From contig NZ_CP088156.1 of assembly GCF_021088345.1 (NCBI RefSeq), positions 4,340,001 to 4,404,000 on the forward strand: a stretch of 64,000 bases of DNA, in the 5' to 3' direction. Shown here in pieces: positions 52,754-63,188 of this stretch (positions are counted from its first letter, which is position 1; each line of letters starts with the position of its first letter). The position numbers and the translations under genes were made by a program. This DNA is from Bradyrhizobium ontarionense. Its GTDB lineage: Bacteria; Pseudomonadota; Alphaproteobacteria; Rhizobiales; Xanthobacteraceae. Under the pieces are notes generated by a model. That model made no database searches, was not told where the DNA came from, and was given only the letters and a program-made list of their open reading frames with translations.

Positions 52754-53692
52754 ATGGTTCGAAACCGAACAAGGAAAGGGGCTTGCCCAGCCATAAAGCT
52801 GGATAGAATCCGCGTCATTAATCGGCTGATCCCCTACCGCATTTCAGAATCTATCGTCGCCCGCTCCGACAAACTAGCAACTGCGGTCCTTCGGCTGTTC
52901 TTTGGCCAAGACTGGATCGACCAACACATCATTGATACCCCCAAGGCCTCTTTCCTATCAGAAATCGAAGCGCCCGAGGCCCTCCGCGAGCGCCAAAGAA
53001 TGCGGCGGATAATTTTGGCGGAGATGCTATTTAACCTCCAAAAAGTGGAGGGCTTTCGTTCCGTTTGGACGAAAATGCTGAATGGAGATGTGGAATCAAC
53101 ATATGGCGCGCTCGAAATTGCGCGGATGCTAGTGACGACGACTACAGACACCAAGCTTTGGTTTCGGTTTGTACCCGAATCTAAGATCATCAGACGGGAT
53201 TATGATCTTTCGATTAGATTCTCAGATGGGGTTGCGGTGAGGGCCGAAACAAAGTGCAAAATGGAAGAGACTGAAATCACTCTGCGGACGGTACAAGAAT
53301 CTCTATCGAGAGCGAAGAAGCAACTGCCCCAGCATGTCCCTGGTATGGTGTTTATCAAAATCCCCCGCGAATGGATTGATGACATAAAATTCGCAGATGA
53401 CATGAGGGCCTTGGCAAGGCGCTCTATCAAGAGATCGCCATGGATCGTCTCCGTAAAATTCTATGCAGCCAGGATCGTTTATGAGCGCGACGCCGAAGGG
53501 GAAAGCACCGGCGAGATCGTTGCATTCAGCGAACATACGAACGATCATCACAAATTTCGACGATATCGCACTCGCAATTGGCACATGTTCCCGCCAACCG
53601 GCGAGGCACAACGGCCACGACAAATGAACTACAATGGCCTGCCCTCGACGTGGCAGAGGCTATTCGTTCGAAGCACAGAGCTTCCGGAATGA
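52754..53692 (+). CDS. hypothetical protein with a PD-(D/E)XK-like arrangement, likely acquired
   Basis: 312 residues, no named family recognised. The middle looks like a restriction-endonuclease-type core: an acidic helix ESTYGALEIARML (114-126), then a strand with Asp149/Asp151 (RRDYDLSIRF), then AVRAETKCK with Glu165 and Lys167, and a following helix TLRTVQESLSRAKKQL (177-191). A strand GMVFIKIPREWI follows. The N-terminal 100 residues are helical and unassigned. Codon use is AT-richer than the neighbours (about half GC by eye). No signal or membrane segment is seen. It could be a defence or mobile-element nuclease, or an inactive relative. Confidence 0.7.
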   Translation: MVRNRTRKGACPAIKLDRIRVINRLIPYRISESIVARSDKLATAVLRLFFGQDWIDQHIIDTPKASFLSEIEAPEALRERQRMRRIILAEMLFNLQKVEGFRSVWTKMLNGDVESTYGALEIARMLVTTTTDTKLWFRFVPESKIIRRDYDLSIRFSDGVAVRAETKCKMEETEITLRTVQESLSRAKKQLPQHVPGMVFIKIPREWIDDIKFADDMRALARRSIKRSPWIVSVKFYAARIVYERDAEGESTGEIVAFSEHTNDHHKFRRYRTRNWHMFPPTGEAQRPRQMNYNGLPSTWQRLFVRSTELPE

Positions 53693-54294
53693 AGGACGAC
53701 GAAATCGCGATGGCTTGGCGGCCGAACGGTGCCCGCAAAGACATCGAGCCCGTGAGCCGGATTTTGTCTAGCACTCTCGTCAAAATATTTTTCTTTCTTT
53801 TTTTCAGAAACTATGCTTATCTCTCCCCGTCCCGTCCCAATCGAGGGGCGTTTCGCGACCGTCACGGACGTCGGGTGCGGGATGCGGTGGGCGCTTTGGG
53901 CTGCGGCGTGAGCGATCATGTCGACGGACAGTCCCGAGGCGCACGGCCAAGCTGTGGGGTCCTGGCATCCCGATGCTGATGCCACGCTTGCGACAGTGCC
54001 AACGCGCTGCGCGGGCAACGGTGACCAAAAAGCCCGGCGCACCGGGGAGACCACGGAGCAACCGTAAGACCATCGCGCAGGGGAGGCCGGATGTCCGGCT
54101 CGTACCTGTGGTGACTGCCGCCTGCTTTTTTCTGCAGGCGGGCCATGGGTGCAGCCTGCACCCGGCCTTCCCTGCGCCTCTCGTTTTCGAGGGGCGGCAA
54201 GCTCGCAAAGCTCGGACGCAAACATGCGCCGCGAGAACGAAGCTTCATGAGTTGCGATCTCGATGAGACGGACGCCGCATCCACACCCACAGCC
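53693..54294. other. non-coding, repeat-like region
   Basis: About 600 bases between the PD-(D/E)XK-like gene and the palindromic repeat. All six frames contain Arg/Pro/Ser-rich readings that contradict one another, which suggests no protein gene. It includes a T-rich stretch at 53786-53806. The appearance fits a dispersed intergenic sequence of Bradyrhizobium genomes; I infer this from memory and cannot confirm it. Confidence 0.45.
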
Positions 54295-54396
54295 GTCATC
54301 GCCCGGCCCCGACCGGGCGATCCAGTATTCCAGAGAGGGCCTTGAGTCCTCGAAAGGCCGCGGCGTACTGGATCACCCGCCTGCGCGGGTGATGAC
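54295..54396. repeat. palindromic intergenic repeat
   Basis: Outer arms GTCATC and GATGAC with nested hairpins GCCCGG-CCCCGA-CCGGGC and ACCCGC-CTGC-GCGGGT, and inner GATCCAGTA / TACTGGATC arms. It resembles a dispersed element type of Bradyrhizobium and is different from the ones at 28119 and 35435. Confidence 0.7.
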
Positions 54397-54565
54397 AAAT
54401 GTGGGGATGGCTGCAGGGTCGAATGCCGTGGCTATTGGCCCGTCACGGCCGATCATCCCCTCCGCCACCGGGCCAGAGCGCCTTGCGCCAGCCCCACCCC
54501 ACCTTTTGCGATACCCCTCCCCCCTTCCGCTGGCCCCCGCTTTGGCGCTAAATGCACTGCACATG

Positions 54566-54586
54566 CCGCCCCTGAGGCGGTTTTTT
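54566..54586 (+). terminator. terminator-like hairpin in the glcB leader
   Basis: CCGCC - CCTGA - GGCGG followed by six T residues, 55 bases upstream of the glcB start on the same strand. It either ends a transcript coming from upstream or acts as an attenuator in the glcB leader. Confidence 0.65.
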
Positions 54587-54641
54587 CAGCATGCCCAAAA
54601 CACGCGCAACGTCGCCTTTGACCTGAGAGAAACGTCTCATC

Positions 54642-56804
54642 ATGACCCGTATCGACGCTCATGGACTGAAGATCGCCCCCGTCCTGTTCGACTTCATCGC
54701 CAAGGAGGCCGCGCCGAAGACCGGGATTGATCCGGACGCGTTCTGGGCCGGCGTCGCCGCCATCCTGCGCGATCTCGCCCCCAGGAACCGCGAGCTGCTC
54801 GCGTTCCGCGACGCGCTGCAGGACAAGATCGACGCCTGGCACCTCGCCAACAAGGGCAAGGCGTTCGACCTTGGCGCCTACACGGCGTTTTTGAAGGAGA
54901 TCGGCTATCTCCTGCCCGAGCCGGCCACGCACAAGGTCGAGACCACCCATGTGGACGAGGAGATCGGCCAGATCTGCGGCCCGCAGCTGGTGGTGCCGCT
55001 AACCAACGCCCGCTATGCGCTGAACGCGGCCAATGCGCGCTGGGGCTCGCTCTATGACGCCTTCTACGGCACCGACGCCATCCCGCATGATCCGAGCGAA
55101 GGTGGAAAAGGCTACAACAAGGCGCGCGGCGACAAGGTGATCGCCAAGGCCAAGGCCTTCCTCGACGCAGCCGTGCCGCTCGCCACCGGCAGCCACACCG
55201 ACGTCACCGCCTACAGCGTCATCGCCGGCCAGCTCTCGGCCAAGCTCAAGAGCGGCAACGCCACCGCGCTCAAGACCGCGACGCAGTTCGCAGGCTTCCA
55301 CGGCACGGCTGACGCGCCGAGCGTGATCCTGCTCGCCAACAATGGGCTCCATGTCGAGGTGGTGATCGATCGCAGCCACATCATCGGCAAGGACGATCCG
55401 GCGGGGGTCGCCGACATGATCCTGGAGGCCGCGGTCTCGACCATCCTCGACATGGAGGACTCGGTCGCCGCCGTCGACGCCGAGGACAAGGTGCTGATCT
55501 ATCGCAACACGCTCGGCCTGATGAACGGCACGCTGTCCGCCGATTTCGAAAAGGGCGGCAAGACGCTGACCCGCGCGCTGAACGGCGACCGCAGCTACAC
55601 GACGCCGTCCAGCGGCACCCTGACCCTGCACGGCCGCAGCCTGCTGCTGATCCGGAACTGCGGGCATCACATGTTCACCGATGCCGTGCTCGACGCCTCG
55701 GGCGAGGAAGTGCCGGAGGGCATCCTCGATGCCGCCGTCACAGGCCTGCTGGCGATCCACGACCTCAAGGGCCAGTCGAAGGTCAAGAACAGCCGCACCG
55801 GCTCGATCTACATCGTCAAGCCGAAGATGCACGGCCCCGACGAGGTGGCGCTGACCGTCGAACTGTTTTCCCGCGTCGAGAAGCTGCTCGGCCTGCCGGA
55901 GAACACGATGAAGGTCGGCATCATGGACGAGGAGCGCCGCACCACGGTCAACCTCAAGGCCTGCATCCAGGCGGCGTCCAAGCGCATCATGTTCATCAAC
56001 ACCGGCTTCCTCGATCGCACCGGCGACGAGATCCATACCTCGATGGAAGCGGGTCCGATGATCCGCAAGAACGAGATGCGGGCGCAGCCCTGGATCAAGG
56101 CCTATGAAGACTGGAACGTCGACATCGGCCTGACCTGTGGCCTGCCCGGCCACGCCCAGATCGGCAAGGGCATGTGGGCCGCGCCGGACAAGATGGCCGA
56201 CATGCTGACGCAGAAGATCGGCCATCCGCAGGCCGGCGCCACCACCGCCTGGGTGCCGTCGCCGACGGCGGCGACGCTGCACGCTCTGCACTATCACCAG
56301 GTCAACGTTCACGCCCGCCAGGACGAGCTCACCAAGGGCGGCCCGCGCGCCAAGCTCGGCGACATCCTCACCATCCCGGTGTCGCAGTCGAACTGGGCGC
56401 CCGACGACGTACGCCAGGAGATCGACAACAACTGCCAGGGCATCCTCGGCTATGTCGTGCGCTGGATCGACCAGGGCGTCGGCTGCTCCAAGGTGCCTGA
56501 TATCCACGATGTCGGCCTGATGGAGGACCGCGCGACGTTGCGCATCTCCAGCCAGCATCTCGCCAACTGGCTGCACCATGGCGTGGTCACCAAGGAGCAG
56601 GTGCTGGACTCGCTGAAGCGCATGGCTGTCGTGGTCGACAAGCAGAATGCCGGCGATCCGCTCTATCAGCCGATGGCGCCGTCGTTCGACGGCGTCGCCT
56701 TCCAGGCGGCAAGCGACCTCGTGTTCAAGGGCCGCACCCAGCCCAACGGCTACACCGAATACATCCTCACCGCGCGCCGCCGCGAGGCCAAAGCGCAGGC
56801 CTGA
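54642..56804 (+). CDS. glcB: malate synthase G
   Basis: 720-residue enzyme that condenses glyoxylate with acetyl-CoA to malate, needed for growth on C2 compounds. Monomeric G-type: the length matches (about 720) and blocks include [74 protein letters not shown] and [15 protein letters not shown]. The catalytic Arg/Glu/Asp neighbourhood is intact. The leader contains a terminator-like hairpin and a small TGAGA/TCTCA dyad (54624-54639) close to the start. Confidence 0.97.
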   Translation: MTRIDAHGLKIAPVLFDFIAKEAAPKTGIDPDAFWAGVAAILRDLAPRNRELLAFRDALQDKIDAWHLANKGKAFDLGAYTAFLKEIGYLLPEPATHKVETTHVDEEIGQICGPQLVVPLTNARYALNAANARWGSLYDAFYGTDAIPHDPSEGGKGYNKARGDKVIAKAKAFLDAAVPLATGSHTDVTAYSVIAGQLSAKLKSGNATALKTATQFAGFHGTADAPSVILLANNGLHVEVVIDRSHIIGKDDPAGVADMILEAAVSTILDMEDSVAAVDAEDKVLIYRNTLGLMNGTLSADFEKGGKTLTRALNGDRSYTTPSSGTLTLHGRSLLLIRNCGHHMFTDAVLDASGEEVPEGILDAAVTGLLAIHDLKGQSKVKNSRTGSIYIVKPKMHGPDEVALTVELFSRVEKLLGLPENTMKVGIMDEERRTTVNLKACIQAASKRIMFINTGFLDRTGDEIHTSMEAGPMIRKNEMRAQPWIKAYEDWNVDIGLTCGLPGHAQIGKGMWAAPDKMADMLTQKIGHPQAGATTAWVPSPTAATLHALHYHQVNVHARQDELTKGGPRAKLGDILTIPVSQSNWAPDDVRQEIDNNCQGILGYVVRWIDQGVGCSKVPDIHDVGLMEDRATLRISSQHLANWLHHGVVTKEQVLDSLKRMAVVVDKQNAGDPLYQPMAPSFDGVAFQAASDLVFKGRTQPNGYTEYILTARRREAKAQA

Positions 56805-56808
56805 TGCG

Positions 56809-56841
56809 AAAAGCCCCGGCGATTTTGCCGGGGCTTTTTTT
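56809..56841 (+). terminator. intrinsic terminator of glcB
   Basis: AAAGCCCCGGC - GATTTT - GCCGGGGCTTT, 11-bp perfect stem followed by four further T residues, directly after the glcB stop. Confidence 0.93.
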
Positions 56842-56868
56842 GATCAGCGAGAGGTAACATGATCCTGA

Positions 56869-57024
56869 TCATATCACAGCGATGTAGCGAAGCAGCGAGA
56901 TCACGCCGAGCACGATCACCACGACGCGGCAGATCTGCTTGGCCCGGCCGTCGAGCGGCAGCAGGTTGATCAGATAGAGGATGAGAATGACGACGAGAAA
57001 GGTGACGAGAACACTGATGAGCAT
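56869..57024 (-). CDS. 51-residue two-helix membrane protein (Thivi_2564-like)
   Basis: Small ORF read on the minus strand starting MLISVLVTFLVVILILYLIN, with a central LLPLDGRAKQ turn and a second hydrophobic stretch ICRVVVIVLGVISLLRYIAV. This two-helix form with the LP-D-x2-K turn fits the Thivi_2564 family of short membrane proteins, function unknown. AGGGG lies 8 bases upstream of the ATG. It converges with glcB. Confidence 0.75.
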   Translation of the reverse strand: MLISVLVTFLVVILILYLINLLPLDGRAKQICRVVVIVLGVISLLRYIAVI

Positions 57025-57205
57025 GGAAAGGCCCCTGGACGAGATGGAAGATGCGCTGGCTAGGACTCATTAACCCCTAGATGCCACGCCGGTTCCATGC
57101 CCGGAACTTGAGCAGCGGCGGGGTTCGTCTCCGTAGTTGCACGGAGGCCACACTCATCCAAGTTTTTACCGGTTTGCGGTCGAATGCAGTGAATCGGAGA
57201 TCAAC

Positions 57206-59299
57206 ATGCTGAACCGCCTGACCATTTCTTCGCTGCTGAAGACGGTGATCGTCACGGCCGCCCTGGCCGTGGTCGCCATCTTTTCGCTGAACGCATGGAA
57301 TTCCTGGAACCGGCTGCAATCCGCCCATCGGATTGCGCGGGTTGCCGAGGTGTCGGGCAGCATGTTCAAGGCCATGAACAGCATGCGCAGCGACCGTTCG
57401 ACCACGATCCGGGTTCTGAACGCAGACCAGGCGATGGATGGCAATACCGAAAAATTTCTGCGCTCGGCCCGCGACATCTACGTACCCGCGCTGAATCGCA
57501 GCCTGGAGCTGCTGCTGGGCGTCGATTTCGCGGAAAGTCAGAGTCTGATCGCCCAGCTTGATCGGCTCAACAAGACCCTGACCGCCGAGCACACCGAATT
57601 CTGGTCCGAGATCGTCAAGCCGAAGGCAGCCCGCCGGGCGGCCCTGGCGAAGGAATATGGCGAGACGTTCGACACGCTGCTGGCCCTGCTCGACAAGATC
57701 GCGGGAAATGTCGCCGCCAGCGTCAATCATCAGAGCGCGACCATCGATCAGTTGCTGATGATCAAGCAGATGGCCTGGCTGATGCGCAACACGGCCGGTG
57801 AGGCGTCCCTCATCGTCAGCAATGGGCTGACGGCCGGCAAGGTGTCGCCCGAGTTGGTGCTCGCCTATAATAAGCTCGTGGGTGGCGTCGAGACCGGATG
57901 GAAGGCGGTCCAGCTCGCCACCTCCGGCATGGAGTTGCCGCCGCCGCTCGCTGCAGCGATGGTGAGCACGGACAAGGCGTATTTCGGTCCGGAATACACC
58001 GGCCTTCGCGAACGTCTGATGGCAGCGTTGCAGAAAGGCGAGAAACCCGAGCTGACGCCGTATCAGTGGAGTCCGTTCTCGGTGAACAAGATGACGAGCG
58101 CGGTCGCCCTGGCGGAGGCGGCGCTCGACGCCGCCAGGGAGCATTCCAGCGCGCAGCAGGACGCAGCGATGCAGTCGCTGGTCCTGCAGCTGGTGCTGCT
58201 GCTCACCGCCGTCGTCGTGAGCGGCGCGGCAATGGCCGCCGTCAGCGGCCGCGTCATCCGGCCGCTGCACCGGATGCGCGACGCCATGCTTGCGGTCGCG
58301 GGCGGCGACCTCGGCATCGACACGGGCTACACCGAGCGGCAGGACGAGATCGGCGCTCTCGCCAATGCGCTCGAGACGTTCAAGCAGCAGGCCAGGGAGA
58401 AGCTCACCATCGAGGCCCAGGAACGCGAGCGCAACGCCGCCACAGGGGCGCGGCAGCGCGCGATCGAGACCTATGTCGCGGACTTCGAAGGGTTGGTGCG
58501 CGGGTCGCTGGAGCAGCTTGGCCAAGCATCCACCGACATGCAGGCGACGTCAGCCGGCCTCACCAACGTGTCGCGGCAGACCAACGCCCGCGCCGAGGTC
58601 GCCGAGAAGGCTTCGAACGACGCCTCGATGAGCGTGCAGACGGTCGCCTCCGCCGCGGAGGAGCTGAATGCCTCGATCGCCGACATCTCAAAGCAGGCCT
58701 CGCATGCGGCCGGGATCGCCAGCCGCGCCGTCGAACAGGCGCGCATGACCGACGGCACCGTGCAGGGGCTGGCGCAGTCGGCGAACCGTATCGGCGAGGT
58801 CGTCGGCCTCATCAACAGCATCGCATCGCAGACCAACCTGCTTGCGCTCAACGCGACCATCGAGGCGGCGCGCGCCGGCGAGACGGGCAAGGGCTTTGCC
58901 GTCGTCGCCTCCGAGGTCAAGACGCTGGCGAGCCAGACCGCCAAGGCGACCGACGAGATTTCCGAGCAGATCGCCGACATCCAGCGCGTCGCCAATGATG
59001 CGATCGACGCGATCAAGCGCATCGGCGGCATCATCGGCGAGGTCAACGAGGTCGCCACCGCGATCGCCGCCGCCGTGCAGGAGCAGGGCGCGGCGACGCA
59101 GGAGATTTCGCGCAGCACCCAGTTCGCAGCCGACGGCACCAAGAACGTCTCCGACAACATCACCGGCGTGAAGTCGGACGCCGACGCGGCGGCGGCAGCT
59201 GCCGAGAACGTGCGGCACGCGTCCGAAACACTGGAGAACCAGAGCCGGAACCTCGGTCATCAGGTCACGGATTTCCTCGGCAAGATCCGCGCGGCCTGA
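57206..59299 (+). CDS. methyl-accepting chemotaxis protein (tandem pair, first copy)
   Basis: 697 residues. First membrane segment (about 14-34), a large helical periplasmic sensor (to about 325) with no family I can name but a marked [18 protein letters not shown] segment, second membrane segment (about 330-350), HAMP ([21 protein letters not shown]), and the signalling hairpin with [24 protein letters not shown] 57206 has GGAG 6 bases upstream. Its twin follows 118 bases downstream; from about residue 385 the two are nearly identical. No CheB/CheR-tethering pentapeptide is visible at the C-terminus (GKIRAA). Confidence 0.95.
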   Translation: MLNRLTISSLLKTVIVTAALAVVAIFSLNAWNSWNRLQSAHRIARVAEVSGSMFKAMNSMRSDRSTTIRVLNADQAMDGNTEKFLRSARDIYVPALNRSLELLLGVDFAESQSLIAQLDRLNKTLTAEHTEFWSEIVKPKAARRAALAKEYGETFDTLLALLDKIAGNVAASVNHQSATIDQLLMIKQMAWLMRNTAGEASLIVSNGLTAGKVSPELVLAYNKLVGGVETGWKAVQLATSGMELPPPLAAAMVSTDKAYFGPEYTGLRERLMAALQKGEKPELTPYQWSPFSVNKMTSAVALAEAALDAAREHSSAQQDAAMQSLVLQLVLLLTAVVVSGAAMAAVSGRVIRPLHRMRDAMLAVAGGDLGIDTGYTERQDEIGALANALETFKQQAREKLTIEAQERERNAATGARQRAIETYVADFEGLVRGSLEQLGQASTDMQATSAGLTNVSRQTNARAEVAEKASNDASMSVQTVASAAEELNASIADISKQASHAAGIASRAVEQARMTDGTVQGLAQSANRIGEVVGLINSIASQTNLLALNATIEAARAGETGKGFAVVASEVKTLASQTAKATDEISEQIADIQRVANDAIDAIKRIGGIIGEVNEVATAIAAAVQEQGAATQEISRSTQFAADGTKNVSDNITGVKSDADAAAAAAENVRHASETLENQSRNLGHQVTDFLGKIRAA

Positions 59300-59417
59300 G
59301 ACGCCACGCGAGTCATCCGGACCTGGCGGTAACGGAAGCGTCTCGGAGAACGTCAGCGCATTCTGATGAACTTCTTTACAACTATCACGTCGAATGCCGA
59401 GGAGGTTCGAGAGATCC

Positions 59418-61511
59418 ATGCTTAATCGCTTTACCGTCGCCGCGGTGCTCAAAACCGTGATCACGATTTCCGCGCTGATCGTCATCAGCAACTTTGCCTG
59501 GAATTCCTGGGATTCGTGGAGACGGCTGCAGGTCACCGGCCACATCGTCAAGGTCACCGACGCCTCCGCGCTTCTGTTCACGGCAATGACCAGTCTGCGC
59601 AGCGATCGATCGACCACTCCCCGCGTGCTCAATGCCGAACAGGCGATGGAGCCGGCAGCCGAGAAATATCTGCGCACGCTGCGCGAGACCGAAATGCCGG
59701 CGCTGGCGCGCGCCCGCGAACTGCTGCCGGCCATTGAATTCGCACAAAGCCAGTCACTCGTCCCGGAGCTCGAGGGTCTCGAGAAGGCCCTCCTGGCCTA
59801 TCAAACCGAGTTCTGGAACGAAATCGCCAAGCCGAAATCCTCGCGTCGTCTGGCGCTCGCCGACAACTATGTGCAGACCGTCAGCGCCATGCTGACGACA
59901 CTTGACAAGATCAGCACGGCACTGGTCACGAGCGTCAATCATCAGGATGCCGCGATCGACCAGCTGTTGTCGATCAAGCAATTCGCCTGGCTGTTGCGCA
60001 GCGTCGCGGGCGAGGCATCGTCGATCGTCGGCAATGCGATCAATGCGGGACGCATCGCGCCGGAGAATCAACTCGCCTATCAGAAACTCATGGGTGGAGC
60101 TGAGGCGAGCTGGACCGCGCTGCAACTCTCGACGGCAGCCATGGAGCTGCCTCCCACCCTCTCGACGGCTCTCAAAGCCGCGCAAACCGCCTATTTCGAG
60201 CCGCAGTATGTGGGGCTCGCGGACCGGCTCATTGCAACGGTCGCGAAAGGCGAGAAGCCGGAGATCACGACCACGCAATGGAGCCCGTTGGCGGTCGGAC
60301 GGATGGCTAGCGCGATCACGGTTGCGGATGCAGCGCTCGATGCGGCCAAACAGCAAGCCAGCGCCCAGAATGCCGCAGCCCTGCGTTCGCTCCTGCTGCA
60401 GTCTTCGCTGCTCATCCTGGCGGTGATCGCCGCCGTCGGCGCCATCATGGCCATCAGCCGGCACGTGATTGTCCCGCTTCACAACATGCGTGACGCGATG
60501 CTGAAGGTGGCGTCGGGCGATCTTGCCGTCAATACTGGCTACACCCAGCGGCAGGATGAGATCGGCGCGCTGGCTGGTGCGCTCGAGACATTCAAGCAGC
60601 AGGCCAGGGAGAAGCTCGCCATCGAGGCCCAGGAGCGCGAACGCAATGCCGCCACAGGGGCGCGGCAGCGCGCGATCGAGACCTACGTCGCCGAGTTCGA
60701 AAGTCTGGTACGCGGGTCGCTGGAGCAGCTCGGCCAGGCGTCCACCGACATGCAGGCAACGTCGGCCGGCCTCACCAACGTGTCGCGGCAGACCAACACC
60801 CGCGCCGAAGTCGCCGAAAAGGCCTCGAACGACGCCTCGATGAGCGTGCAGACGGTCGCCTCCGCCGCGGAGGAGCTGAATGCCTCGATCGCCGACATCT
60901 CAAAGCAGGCCTCGCATGCGGCCGGGATCGCCAGCCGCGCCGTCGAACAGGCGCGCATGACCGACGGCACCGTGCAGGGGCTGGCGCAATCGGCCAACCG
61001 TATCGGCGAGGTCGTCGGCCTCATCAACAGCATCGCGTCGCAGACCAATCTGCTCGCGCTCAACGCGACCATCGAGGCGGCGCGCGCCGGCGAGACGGGC
61101 AAGGGCTTTGCCGTCGTCGCCTCCGAGGTCAAGACACTGGCGAGCCAGACCGCGAAGGCAACCGACGAGATTTCCGAGCAGATCGCCGACATCCAGCGCG
61201 TCGCCAATGATGCGATCGACGCGATCCAGCGCATCGGCGGCATCATCGCCGAGGTCAACGAGGTCGCCACCGCGATCGCCGCCGCCGTGCAGGAGCAGGG
61301 CGCGGCGACGCAGGAGATTTCGCGCAGCACCCAGTTCGCAGCCGACGGCACCAAGAACGTCTCCGACAACATCACCGGCGTGAAGTCGGACGCCGACGCG
61401 GCGGCGGCAGCTGCCGAGAACGTGCGGCACGCATCCGAAACACTGGAGAACCAGAGCCGGAACCTCGGTCATCAGGTCACGGATTTCCTCGGCAAGATCC
61501 GCGCGGCCTGA
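59418..61511 (+). CDS. methyl-accepting chemotaxis protein (tandem pair, second copy)
   Basis: 697 residues, exactly the length of the first copy. The sensor half is divergent ([38 protein letters not shown]) but aligns throughout. The signalling half is almost the same in DNA and protein. ATG 59418 has GAGAG nearby; ATG 59394 lacks a ribosome site. It probably responds to a different ligand while feeding the same chemotaxis cascade. It converges with the DUF2865 gene. Confidence 0.95.
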   Translation: MLNRFTVAAVLKTVITISALIVISNFAWNSWDSWRRLQVTGHIVKVTDASALLFTAMTSLRSDRSTTPRVLNAEQAMEPAAEKYLRTLRETEMPALARARELLPAIEFAQSQSLVPELEGLEKALLAYQTEFWNEIAKPKSSRRLALADNYVQTVSAMLTTLDKISTALVTSVNHQDAAIDQLLSIKQFAWLLRSVAGEASSIVGNAINAGRIAPENQLAYQKLMGGAEASWTALQLSTAAMELPPTLSTALKAAQTAYFEPQYVGLADRLIATVAKGEKPEITTTQWSPLAVGRMASAITVADAALDAAKQQASAQNAAALRSLLLQSSLLILAVIAAVGAIMAISRHVIVPLHNMRDAMLKVASGDLAVNTGYTQRQDEIGALAGALETFKQQAREKLAIEAQERERNAATGARQRAIETYVAEFESLVRGSLEQLGQASTDMQATSAGLTNVSRQTNTRAEVAEKASNDASMSVQTVASAAEELNASIADISKQASHAAGIASRAVEQARMTDGTVQGLAQSANRIGEVVGLINSIASQTNLLALNATIEAARAGETGKGFAVVASEVKTLASQTAKATDEISEQIADIQRVANDAIDAIQRIGGIIAEVNEVATAIAAAVQEQGAATQEISRSTQFAADGTKNVSDNITGVKSDADAAAAAAENVRHASETLENQSRNLGHQVTDFLGKIRAA

Positions 61512-61527
61512 GCAGGCTTCGCGGAGT

Positions 61528-62184
61528 TCAGTCGGACGCCAGCACGGGCACGCGCTCATATTTCGCGCGCAGCGATGCCGGCGCCGGAGAGAAGTTCAGC
61601 TCGGCGCGCTTGCCGCTGCTGCGACCAGCGACCTTGAGGCCGTCGTCGCTGGCGACGACGTCGCCCTTGCGCAAGGTCGGGTCGTTGTCGATCGACACCT
61701 TGGCGAGACCGAAATGGTCCTTGCCGTTGCAGGTGCAGCCGTCGACGACGTCGGTGCGATAGCGGAATGCATTCGGCAGCGCCGAATACGGCTTGCCGCC
61801 GTCGGTCGCGGCGCCGTCGATGGAGCTGCCATAGACGATCTCGGTCTTGGCTGCGGGACAAAAGCTGTTGCACGCCCCCTCCTTGCTCTGGTCGCCGGTG
61901 GCGCCGAGCGGGAAGTAGCGACCGTCGCAGGTCCGGACGCACCACGCCTGGCTGCCGCCGCCCCGATAGGCAACGTCGCCGCGCGGTGCCGGACGCGGCG
62001 CGGGCGCCTCGTCCGCGAACGGCATTCGGACGTAAGGCTGCGGCGCCGACCGCGGTGGCGCGTTGGAGCCGCCGAACAGCGCAGAGATGAAATCCTGCGC
62101 CTGCGCCGTCGTCGGACCCAGCAGCGCGCCCGCGGTTGCCATGGTTGTCACCGCGATCGCGGCGAATGCCCGTCGGCCGTTCAT
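61528..62184 (-). CDS. DUF2865 family exported protein
   Basis: 218 residues with a signal peptide ending AQAQ (about 29). The Rhizobiales DUF2865 core is visible: QAWCVRTCDGRYFPL, EGACNSFCPAAKTEIVYGS and DGCTCNGK, with several cysteines that probably form disulfides. Function unknown. It follows the L,D-transpeptidase on the same strand by 17 bases and so is likely co-transcribed. Confidence 0.92.
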   Translation of the reverse strand: MNGRRAFAAIAVTTMATAGALLGPTTAQAQDFISALFGGSNAPPRSAPQPYVRMPFADEAPAPRPAPRGDVAYRGGGSQAWCVRTCDGRYFPLGATGDQSKEGACNSFCPAAKTEIVYGSSIDGAATDGGKPYSALPNAFRYRTDVVDGCTCNGKDHFGLAKVSIDNDPTLRKGDVVASDDGLKVAGRSSGKRAELNFSPAPASLRAKYERVPVLASD

Positions 62185-62201
62185 GCTGTCTCTCCCTGGC
62201 G

Positions 62202-62966
62202 TCAGTTAACGGCCGCAACCGGCAGCGACATCGCCTGCCGCCCGGACGGCAAGGAGGTCACGCGCGGCGCAACTCTCTGCCCGCGGTCGGGCATGGCGCG
62301 AGCCTGCAGCGACGCACTCTTCGGCAGCACGACGACCTTCGTGCCGAGCTGCACGCGGCTGAACAGGTCGGCGACGTCCTCGTTGGTGAGCCGGATGCAG
62401 CCGGACGACACGAACTTGCCGATCGTGGTCGGATCGTTGGTGCCATGGATGCGGTATTCACTGGAGCCGAGATACATCGCGCGCGCCCCGAGCGGGTTGC
62501 CCGGTCCACCGGCCATGAAGCGCGGCAGATAGGGCTGGCGCGCGATCATCTGTGCGGGCGGATGCCAGTCGGGCCATTCCGCCTTGCGCGTGATCGTCTG
62601 CACGCCCGACCACGTGAAGCCTTCGCGACCGACGCCGACGCCGTAGCGCAGCGCGCGACCGCCGCCGAGCACGTAGTACAGATAGGTGTTGCCGGTATCG
62701 ATGATGATCGTGCCAGGCGCCTCGCGCCTGTCGTAATTGACAATCGTGCGGCGCAGCCGATCCGGCAGCAGAGCGTCCTCATCCTGCGCGACCGCGGGGG
62801 CGGCCGTGTCGTCGGGCGGAAACGTCTGCTGCTCGGCCGGCGCGTATCCCAGGCTCTGAGCGTGAGCCGCAGTCAGGCCAAGTGCGACCAGGACCAGGGC
62901 AACGCCGGCGATCAATGATGCGGTTCGACGCGACAAGCTGCGATCGCCCGTAACTGGCTGTGTCAT
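62202..62966 (-). CDS. L,D-transpeptidase (YkuD domain)
   Basis: 254-residue periplasmic cell-wall crosslinking enzyme. An N-terminal hydrophobic signal ends AHAQ (about 37). The YkuD domain (about 84-216) has IIIDTGNTYLYYVL, the EWPDW motif, and the catalytic His174 and Cys190 (SSGCIRL). It lacks the lipobox of the related enzyme at 31588. The C-terminus adds a basic tail. GAGGGG 7 bases upstream supports the start. Confidence 0.94.
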   Translation of the reverse strand: MTQPVTGDRSLSRRTASLIAGVALVLVALGLTAAHAQSLGYAPAEQQTFPPDDTAAPAVAQDEDALLPDRLRRTIVNYDRREAPGTIIIDTGNTYLYYVLGGGRALRYGVGVGREGFTWSGVQTITRKAEWPDWHPPAQMIARQPYLPRFMAGGPGNPLGARAMYLGSSEYRIHGTNDPTTIGKFVSSGCIRLTNEDVADLFSRVQLGTKVVVLPKSASLQARAMPDRGQRVAPRVTSLPSGRQAMSLPVAAVN

Positions 62967-63188
62967 GGAATGCCCCTCTCAGACGAGCATCGCGGTGCGA
63001 TGCGCCACTGGGTATCCAACGTCAGATGGCTCGCTTCAGTTCCGGGTCGAATGTGGTGGGATCGCGCGCGTCAAGCGCGCAGTTCTCACGTCCTCGCGAC
63101 GGAACCCACAGCGGCCTCGTCGGTTGTTGCGCGAGCAGGACGTCACGCGAGCGAGCTGCGCGCGTAAGGGTCCGTCCGGGGAGAACCC

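Noticed and set aside
52512..52796. Plus-strand frame ending within the PD-(D/E)XK-like gene
   Set aside because: No family match, poor start, and 43-base overlap with a better-supported gene.
53629..54225. Overlapping open frames on both strands after the PD-(D/E)XK-like gene
   Set aside because: Several frames are open over the same DNA, composition is Arg/Pro/Ser-rich, none has a ribosome site or family. Treated as non-coding repeat-like DNA.
54999..56579. 526-codon open frame on the minus strand
   Set aside because: Antisense shadow of malate synthase G with no recognisable family.
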